This document shows positions 56,359-64,000 of a stretch of 64,000 nt of DNA, one piece after another; within the stretch, counting starts at the first letter, position 1, and each line of letters begins with the position of its first letter. Position numbers and translations under genes: made by a program. The notes below the pieces were generated by a model, which had not been told where the DNA came from, did no database searches, and worked only from the letters and a program-made list of their open reading frames with translations. The stretch lies in NCBI GenBank assembly GCA_958298945.1, contig CATQJD010000111.1:372001-436000 (forward strand), in the 5' to 3' direction. Source of the DNA: Atherix ibis. Lineage: Eukaryota; Arthropoda; Insecta; Diptera; Athericidae.

Positions 56359-58440
56359 CCTCTTAAATATACTACTTCATATGCCTCTTAAATATACTAC
56401 TTCATATGCCTCTTAAATATACTACTTTATATTCCTCTTAAACATACTACTTCATATTCCTCTTAAACATACTACTTCATATTCCTCTTACACATACTAC
56501 TTCATATTCCTCTTAAACATACTACTTCATATTCCTCTTAAACATACTGCTTCTTATTCCTCTTAAACATACTACTTCTTAGTCCTCTTAAACATACTAC
56601 TTCATATTCCTCTTAAGCATACTACTTCATATTCCTCTTAAACGTACTACTTCATATTCCTCTTTAACATACTACTTCATATTACTCTTAAACATGCTAC
56701 TTCATATTCCTATTAAACATACTACTTCATATGCCTCTTAAACATACTACTTCATAATCCTCTGAAACATACTACTTCTTATTCCTCTTAAACATACTAC
56801 TTCATATTCCTCTTAAACATATTACTTCATATTCCTCTTAAACATAGTACTTCATATTCCTCTTAAATATACTACTTTATATGCCTCTTAAATATACTAA
56901 TTTATATTCCTCTTAAACATAGTACTTCATATTCCTCTTAAACATACTACTTCATATTCCTCTTAAACATACTACTTCATATTCCTCTTAAGCATACTAC
57001 TTCATATTCCTCTTAAACAAACTACTTCATATTCCTCTTAGACATACTACTTCATATTCCTCTTAAACGTTCAACTTCATATTCCTCTTAAATATACTAC
57101 TTCATATGCCTCTTAAATATACTACTTTATATTCCTCTTAAATATACTACTTCATATTTCTATTAAATATACAACTTCATATGCCTCTTAAATATACTAC
57201 TTCATATGCCTCTTAAATATACTACTTTATATTCCTCTTAAACATACTACTTCTTATTCCTCTTAAACATACTACTTCATATTCCTCTTAAACATACTAC
57301 TTCATATTCCTCTTAAACATACTACTTCATATTCCTCTTAAACATACTGCTTCATATTCCTCTTAAACATACTACTTCTTATTCCTCTTAAACATACTAC
57401 TTCATATTCCTCTTAAGCATACTACTTCATATTCCTCTTAAACGTACTACTTCATATTCCTCTTAAACATACTACTTCATATTACTCTTAAACATACTAC
57501 TTCATATTCCTCTTAAACATACTACTTCATATTCCTCTTAACATACTACTTCATATTCCTCTTAAACATGCTAATTCATATTCCCCTTAAACATACTACT
57601 TCATATTCCTCTTAAATATACTACTTCATATTCCTCTTAAACATACTACTTCATATTCCTCTCAAACATTCTACTTCATATTCCTCTTAAACATTCTACT
57701 TCATATTCCTCTTAAACATACTACTTCATATTCCTCTCAAATATACTATTTCATATTACTCCTAAATATACTAATTCATATTCCTCTTAAACATACTACT
57801 TCATATTCCTCTTAAACATACTACTTCATATTCCTCTTAAACATACTACTTCATATTCCTCTTAAACATACTACTTCATATTCTTCTTAAACATTCTACT
57901 TCATATTCCTCTTAAATATACTACTTCATATTCCTCTTAAACATACTACTTCATATTCCTCTTAAATATACTACTTCATATTCCTCTTAAACATAATACT
58001 TCATAATCCTCTTAAACATACTACTTCATATTCCTCTTTAACATACTGCTTCATATTCTTCTTAAATATACTACTTCTTATTCCTCTTAAACATACTACT
58101 TCATCTTCCTCTTAAACATACTACTTCATATTCCTCTTAAGCATACTACTTCATATTCCTCTTAAACATACTACTTCGTATTCCTCTTAAACATACTACT
58201 TCATATTTCTCTGAAACATGTAACTTCATATTCCTCTTAAACATACTACTTCATATTCCTCTTAAACGTACTACTTCATATTCCTCTTAAATATACTACT
58301 TCATACTCCTCTTAAATATAATACTTCATATCTTCTTAAATATACTACTTTATATTCCTCTTAAACATACTACTTATTAATCCTCTTAAACATACTACTT
58401 CATATTCCTCTTAAACGTACTACTTCATATTCCTCTTAAA
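56359..58440. repeat. 2,399-bp HOR, copy 2
   Basis: Second copy with the same series of variants. Near its end the offset becomes 2,373 bp (TTATTAATCC signature at 58,372 against 55,999), so about one monomer has been lost. After about 58,430 it runs into the shorter signature modules. Confidence 0.78.
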
Positions 58441-60200
58441 CATACTACTTCATATTACTCTTAAACATACTACTTCATATTCCTCTTAAACATACTACTT
58501 TATATTCCTCTTAAACATACTACTTCATATTCCTCTTAAACATACTACTTCATATTCCTCTTAAGCATACTACTTCATATTCCTCTTAAACATACTACTT
58601 CATATTCCTCTTAAACATACTACTTCATATTCCTCTTAAACATATGACTTCATATTCCTCTTAAACATACTACTTCATATTCCTCTTAAACGTACCAGTT
58701 CATATTCCTCTTAAATATACTACTTTATATGCCTCTTAAATATACTAGTTTATATTCCTATTAAATATACTACTTCATATTCCTCTTAAATATACAACTT
58801 CATATTTCTCTTAAATATACTACTTCATATTCCTCTTAAATATACTACTTCATATTCCTCTTAAACATACTACTTCATATTCCTCTTAAATATACAACTT
58901 CATATTAGTCTTAAATATACTACTTCATATTCCTCTTAAATATAATATTTCATATCTTCTTAAATAAACTACTTTATATTCCTCTTAAACATACAACTTA
59001 TTAATCCTCTTAAACATACTACTTCCTATTCCTCTTAAACGTACTACTTCATATTCCTCTTAAGCATACTACTTCATATTCCTCTTAAACATACTACTTC
59101 ATATTCCTCGTAAACATGCTAATTCATATTCCTCTTAAGCATACTACTTCATATTCCTCTTAAACATGCTACTTCATATTCCTCTTAAACATACTACTTC
59201 ATATTCCTCTCAAACATACTACTTCATATTCCTCTTAAACATATTACTTCATATTCCTCTTAAATATACTACTTCATATTCCTCTTAAACATACTACTTC
59301 GTATTCCTCTTAAACATACTACTTCATATTCCTCTTAAACATACTACTTCTTATTCCTCTTAAACATACTACTTCATATTCCTCTTAAACATACTACTTC
59401 ATATTCCTCTTAAGCATACTACTTCATATTCCTCTTAAACATACTACTTCATATTCCTCTTAAACATACTACTTCATGTTCCTCTTAAACATATTACTTC
59501 ATATTCCTCTTAAACATACTACTTCATATTCCTCTTAAACGTACCAGTTCATATTCCTCTTTAATATACTACTTCATATGCCTCTTAAATATACTAGTTT
59601 ATATTCCTATTAAATATACTACTTCATATTCCTCTTAAATATACAACTTCATATTTCTCTTAAATATACTACTTCATATTCCTCTTAAATATACTACTTC
59701 ATATTCCTCTTAAACATACTACTTCATATTCCTCTTAAATATACAACTTCATATTAGTCTTAAATATACTACTTCATAATCCTCTTAAATATAATACTTT
59801 ATATCTTCTTAAATAAACTACTTTATATTCCTCTTAAACATACAACTTATTAATCCTCTTAAACATACTACTTCCTATTCCTCTTAAACGTACTACTTCA
59901 TATTCCTCTTAAACATAATACTTCATATTACTCTTAAACATACTACTTCATATTCCTCTTAAACATACTACTTTATATTCTTCTAAAACATACAACTTCA
60001 TATTCCTCTTAAACATACTACTTCATATTCCTCTGAAACATGCTAATTCATATTCCTCTTAAGCATACAACTTCATATTCCTCTTAAACATACTACTTCA
60101 TATTCCTCTCAAACATACTACTTCATATTCCTCTTAAACATACTTCTTCATATTCCTCTTAAACATACTACTTCATATTCCTCTTAAACAAACTACTTCG
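58441..60200. repeat. 849-bp tandem duplication
   Basis: CGTACCAGTT at 58,691 and 59,540, and ACAACTTATTAATCC (signature at 58,996 and 59,845) with ACTTCCTATTCC after it, are each 849 bp apart (34 monomers minus the 1-bp loss in CATATCTTC). Both copies share the private TAAATAAACTAC and TACTAGTTTATATT units. A looser pair, ACTTCGTATTCC at about 59,301 and 60,199 (899 bp), extends the relation rightwards. Confidence 0.82.
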
Positions 60201-60436
60201 TATTCCTCTTAAACATACTACTTCATATTCCTCTTAAACATACTACTTCTTATATCTCTTAAACATACTACTTCATATTCCTCTTAAACATAATACTTCA
60301 TATTCCTCTTAAGCATACTACTTCATATTCCTCTTAAACATACTACTTCATATTCATCTTAAACATACTACATATTCCTCCTAAACATATTACTTCAATT
60401 TTCCTCTTAAACATACTACTTCATATTCCTCTTAAA

Positions 60437-61186
60437 CGTACTACATCATATTCCTCTTAAATATACTACTTCATATGCCTCTTAAACATATAACTTCATA
60501 TTCCTCATAAACATACTACTTTATATTCCTCTTAAACGTACTACTTCATATTCCTCTTAAATATACTACTTCATATGCCTCTTAAATAAACTACTTTATA
60601 TTCCTCTTAAATATACTACTTCATATTCCTCTTAAATATACAACTTCATATTTCTCTTAAATATACTGCTTCATATTCCTCTTAAATATACTACTTCATA
60701 TTCCTCTTAAACGTACTACTTCATATTCCTCTTAAATATACTACTTCATATGCCTCTTAAACATATTACTTCATATTCCTCTTAAACATACTACTTCATA
60801 TTCCTCTTAAACGTACTACTTCATATTCCTCTTAAATATACTACTTCATATGGCTCTCAAACATATAACTTCATATTCCTCATAAACATACTACTTCATA
60901 TTCCTCTTTAACGTACTCCTACATATTCCTCTTAAATATACTACTTCATATGCCTATTAAATAAACTACTTTATATTCCTCTTAAATATACTACTTCATA
61001 TTCCTCTTAAATATACAACTTCATATTTCTCTTAAATATACTGCTTCATATTCCTCTTAAATATACTACTTCATATTCCTCTTAAACATACTACTTCATA
61101 TTCCTCTTAAATATACTACTTCATATAAGTCTTAAATATACTACTTCATATTCCTCTTAAATATAATACTTCACATTTTCTTAAAT
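60437..61186. repeat. 375-bp tandem duplication (15 monomers x 2)
   Basis: AAACGTAC at 60,437 and 60,812, and CCTCATAAACATAC at 60,503 and 60,878, are 375 bp apart. Both copies contain TAAATAAACTAC and TACTGCTTC units in register. The second copy has several private changes (CATATGGCTCTC, CTACATATTCC, TGCCTATTAAA). A related third segment begins near 61,260 (CCTCATAAAC at 61,327). Confidence 0.78.
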
Positions 61187-62399
61187 ATACTACTTTATAT
61201 TCCTCTTAAACATACTACTTATTAATCCTCTTAAACATACTACTTCATATTCCTCTTAAACGTACTACTTCATATTCCTCTTAAATATACTACTTCATAT
61301 GCCTCTTAAACATATAACTTCATATTCCTCATAAACATACTACTTTATATTCCTCTTAAACGTACTACTTCATATTCCTCTTAAATATACTACTTCATAT
61401 TTCTCTTAAATATACTGCTTCATATTCCTCTTAAATATACTACTTCATATTCCTCTTAAACGTACTATTTCATATTCCTCTGAAATATACTACTTCATAT
61501 GCCTCTTAAACATATTACTTCATATTCCTCTTAAACATACTACATCATATTCCTCTTAAATATACTATTGCATATTTCTCTTAAACATACTACTTCATAT
61601 TCCTCTTAAACATATTACTTCATATTCCTCTTAAACATACTACTTCATATTCCTCTTAAACGTACTACTTCATATTCATCTTAAATATAATACTTAATAT
61701 ACCTCTTAAATATACTACTTTATATTCCTCTTAAATATACTACTTCATATTCCTCTTAAATATACAACTTTATATTTCTCTTAAATATACTACTTCATAT
61801 TCCTCTTAAATATACTACTTCATATTCCTCTTAAACATTCTACTTCATATTCCTCTTAAATATACTACTTCATATTAGTCTTAAATATACTAGTTCATAT
61901 TCCTCTTAAATATAATACTTCATATCTTCTTAAATATACTACTTTATATTTCTCTTAAACATACTACTTATTAATCCTCTTAAACATACTACTTCATATT
62001 CCTCTTAAACGTACCACTTCATATTCCTCTTCAACATACTACTTCATATTACTCTTAACCATACTACTTCATATTCCTCTTAAACATACTACTTTATATT
62101 CCTCTTAAACATACTACTTCATATTCCTCTTAAACATACTACTTCATATTCCTCTTAAGCATACTACTTCATATTCCTCTTAAACATACTACTTCATATT
62201 CCTCTTAAACATGCTAGTTCATATTTCCCTTAAACATACTACTTCATATTCCTCTTAAACATAGTACTTCATATTCCTCTTAAACATACTACTTCATCTT
62301 ACTCTTAAACCTACTACTTCATATTCCTCTTAAACATACTACTTCATATTCCTCTTAAACATACTACTTCATATTCCTCTCAAACATACTACTTCATAT
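61187..62399. repeat. Signature-bounded block of 749-bp spacing
   Basis: Bounded by signatures at 61,217 and 61,966. It contains AAACGTAC units (61,260; 61,350; 61,466; 61,648), TACTGCTTC and TACTATTGC variants, then after the second signature mostly C-type consensus units. No non-satellite sequence. Confidence 0.6.
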
Positions 62400-62749
62400 T
62401 CTTCTTAAACATACTACTTCATATTCCTCTTAAACATACTACTTTATATTCCTCTTAAATATACTACTTCATATTCCTCTTAAATATACAACTTCATATT
62501 TCTCTTAAATATACTGCTTCATATTCCTCTTAAATATACTACTTCATATTCCTCTTAAACATACTACTTCATATTCTTCTTAAACATACTACTTCATATG
62601 CCTCTTAAATATACTACTTTATATTCCTCTTAAATATACTACTTCATATTCCTCTTAAATATACAACTTCATATTTCTCTTAAATATACTGCTTCATATT
62701 CCTCTTAAATATACTACTTCATATTCCTCTTAAACATACTACTTCATAT
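62400..62749. repeat. 175-bp tandem duplication (7 monomers x 2)
   Basis: 62,400-62,574 and 62,575-62,749 share CTTCTTAAAC, ACTTTATATT (62,441 and 62,616), ATACAACTTC, ATTTCTC and ATACTGCTTC (62,511 and 62,686) at exactly 175 bp. One unit differs (CATATGCC against the consensus). Confidence 0.85.
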
Positions 62750-62879
62750 TCCTCTTAAATATACTACTTCATATTAGTCTTAAATATACTACTTCATATT
62801 CCTCTTAAATATAATACATCATATTTTCTTAAATATACTACTTTATATTCCTCTTAAACATACTACTTATTAATCCTCT

Positions 62880-64000
62880 TAAACATACTACTTCATATTC
62901 TTCTTAAACATACTACTTCATATGCCTCTTAAACATACTACTTCATATTCCTCTTAAACATACTGCATCATATTCCTCTTAAATATACTACTGCATAGTT
63001 CTCTTAAACATACTACTTCATATTCCTCTTAAACATATTACTTCATATTCCTCTTAAACATACTACTTCATATTCCTCTTAAATATACTACTTCATATTC
63101 CTCCTAAACATACCACTTCATAATCCTTTTAAACATACTACTTCATATTCCTCTTAAACATGCTAATTCATATTCCCCTTAAACATATTACTTCATATTC
63201 CTCTTAAACATAGTACTTCATATTCCTCTTAAACAAACTACTTCATATTCCTCTTAAACATACTACTTCATATTCCTCTTAAACATACTACTTCATATTC
63301 CTCTTAAACATACTACTTCATATTCCTCTTAAACATACTACTTCATATTCCTCTTAAACATACTAATTCATATTCCTCTTAAACATAATACTTTATATTC
63401 CTCGTAAACATACTACTTCATATTCCTCTTAAACATACTACTTCATATTCCTCTTACACATACTACTTCATATTCTTCTTAAACATACTACTTCATATTC
63501 CTCTTAAATATACTACTTCATATTCCTCTTAAACATACTTCTTCATATTCCCCTTAAACATATTACTTCATATTCCTCTTAAACATACTACTTCATATTC
63601 CTCTTAAACATACTACTTCATATTCCTCTTAAAAATACTACTTTATATTCTTCTTAAATATACTACTTCATATTCCTCTTAAATATACTACTTCATATTC
63701 CTTTTAAAAATACTACTTCATATTCCTCTTAAATATACTACTTCATTTTCTTCTTAAATATACTACTTCATAGTCCTCTTAAACATAATACTTTATATTC
63801 CTCTTAAACATATTACTTCATATTCCTCTTAGACATACTGTTTCATATTCCCCTTAAACATACTACTTCATATTCCTCTTAAACATACTACTTCATATAC
63901 CTCTTAAACATACTACTTCATATTCCTCTTAAACATACTACTTCATATTCCTCTTAAACATACTACTTCATATTCCTCTTAAACATACTACTTCATATTC
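62880..64000. repeat. Near-consensus C-type monomer run at right end
   Basis: Mostly AAACATA-type units with scattered substitutions. From about 63,240 to 63,360 and 63,850 to the end almost every unit is pure consensus. No marker indels or HOR signature were found here. The window ends mid-unit, so the array continues. Confidence 0.75.

Larger units (their letters stand above)
52370..62880. repeat. TTATTAATCC signature modules, eight copies
   Basis: A signature of roughly 100 bp reads ATATAATAC, then a 1- or 2-bp-short CATATCTTC or CATATTTTC unit, ACTTTATATT, and ACTTATTAATCC. The last element is at 52401, 55999, 58372, 58996, 59845, 61217, 61966 and 62865. Gaps of 624, 849, 749 and 899 bp are whole monomers minus 1, as the short unit predicts. 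An ATTAGTC unit commonly precedes it (52,308; 55,906; 58,893; 59,753; 61,874; 62,774). It marks the end of each HOR segment in this block and is not seen left of 52 kb. Confidence 0.82.
1..64000. repeat. 25-bp satellite DNA array filling the window
   Basis: The unit is the 20-base core CATACTACTTCATATTCCTC (for example at 79-98) plus a five-base TTAAA linker, repeated in one orientation without any inversion or unique spacer. At 25 bp per unit the window holds about 2,560 units. The consensus + strand contains 8 A, 10 T, 7 C and no G, so the - strand lacks C. The commonest variation is C or T directly after the linker (AAACATA or AAATATA). Most units keep exact 25-bp length, so marker spacings fall on multiples of 25 corrected for known small indels. 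No reading frame can exceed about 75 bp on the + strand, because the linker TAA shifts frame with each unit. No gene, RNA gene or mobile element is visible. The array continues past both window ends. A eukaryotic heterochromatic satellite is inferred; species and chromosomal location cannot be told from this sequence. Confidence 0.98.

Noticed and set aside
1..64000. Possible protein-coding ORFs
   Set aside because: The TAA in every linker shifts frame by one each 25 bp, closing every + frame within about 75 bp. The - strand has TGA, TAG and TAA per unit. Any short ORF is a by-product of the repeat.
1..64000. Minus-strand AGAGGA a few bases before ATG, resembling a ribosome binding site and start
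   Set aside because: It occurs in nearly every unit, and the ATG is followed by AAG and then TAG. A two-codon frame repeated about 2,500 times is not a gene signal.
1..64000. CRISPR array
   Set aside because: Direct repeats have no unique spacers. The whole 25-bp period is conserved, so there is no repeat/spacer alternation.
1..64000. Branch-point-like TACTAC or TACTAAT plus pyrimidine tract as splice sites
   Set aside because: The + strand consensus has no G, so there is no AG acceptor or GT donor in register. The motif is simply part of the monomer.
500..64000. TATAAT and TATACT as -10 promoter boxes
   Set aside because: These arise from the common ATATAATAC and ATATACTAC monomer forms in AT-rich repeats. 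There is no gene or paired element next to them.
1..64000. Telomeric or subtelomeric repeat
   Set aside because: The 25-bp unit contains no TTAGGG-like G-cluster on either strand and the array has HOR structure, unlike terminal telomeric repeats.
1..64000. Relation to human satellite II/III because of one GGAAT per - strand unit
   Set aside because: A single pentamer in a 25-bp unit is expected by chance often enough, and the rest of the unit does not follow a GGAAT pattern.

Overview
The whole 64-kb window is one uninterrupted tandem-repeat (satellite DNA) array. The basic unit is 25 bp: the 20-base core CATACTACTTCATATTCCTC plus a TTAAA linker, repeated head to tail about 2,560 times in a single orientation. 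I found no protein gene, RNA gene, transposon, CRISPR array or non-repetitive spacer. Both window edges lie inside the array, so it is longer than 64 kb. An array of this size with multi-layered higher-order repeats (HORs) fits a eukaryotic chromosome in centromeric, pericentromeric, sex-chromosome or other heterochromatin. The sequence alone does not identify the species, and I do not recognise this monomer.

Base composition is extreme and strand-specific. The consensus is about 28% GC, and the + strand has essentially no G (8 A, 10 T, 7 C, 0 G per unit). Because 25 is not a multiple of 3, the TAA in each linker visits all three + frames within 75 bp. The - strand carries TGA, TAG and TAA in every unit. 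The array is therefore closed to translation. Two main monomer forms differ by C or T after the linker (AAACATA and AAATATA). Rarer marker monomers carry substitutions or small indels, such as +5 TGATA, +6 GAGTAC, +2 CT and a one-base-shorter poly-T form, and these allow the higher-order structure to be read.

Layout. (1) 1-6,490: three copies of a 2.15-kb HOR (2,149 bp = 86 monomers minus 1), with the copies differing by clean deletions of whole monomer blocks. (2) About 5,660-40,430: three collinear but unequal super-repeats of 14.6, 9.05 and about 11.1 kb. Each runs through the same order of sub-modules, which have been locally amplified to different extents. One example is a roughly 0.2-0.28-kb poly-T module present about 18 times at 6.9-11.6 kb but, judged by its associated CGTATTCATC/TGATA part, only about once in each later super-repeat or sub-copy. 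Nested tandem duplications of 150, 376, 379, 424, 525, 2,049, 2,316, 2,825 and 6,780 bp are visible. (3) 40.4-51.3 kb: a cleaner block with 1.0-kb, 3.15-kb and 1,289-bp HORs, marked by GAGTAC insertions and ATTCTAC variants. (4) 51.3-64 kb: a block rich in G-bearing variants (AAACGTAC, AAGCATAC, CATATGCC), with HORs of 950, 2,399, 849, 375 and 175 bp and a recurring TTATTAATCC signature, ending in nearly pure consensus monomers.

The pattern is what repeated unequal exchange or replication slippage plus local homogenisation would give. One patch, about 26.93-29.34 kb, has a dense cluster of 1-4-bp deletions seen nowhere else in the window and may be an assembly or consensus-quality artefact. 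All periods were obtained by reading marker positions by eye. No alignment or database search was run.
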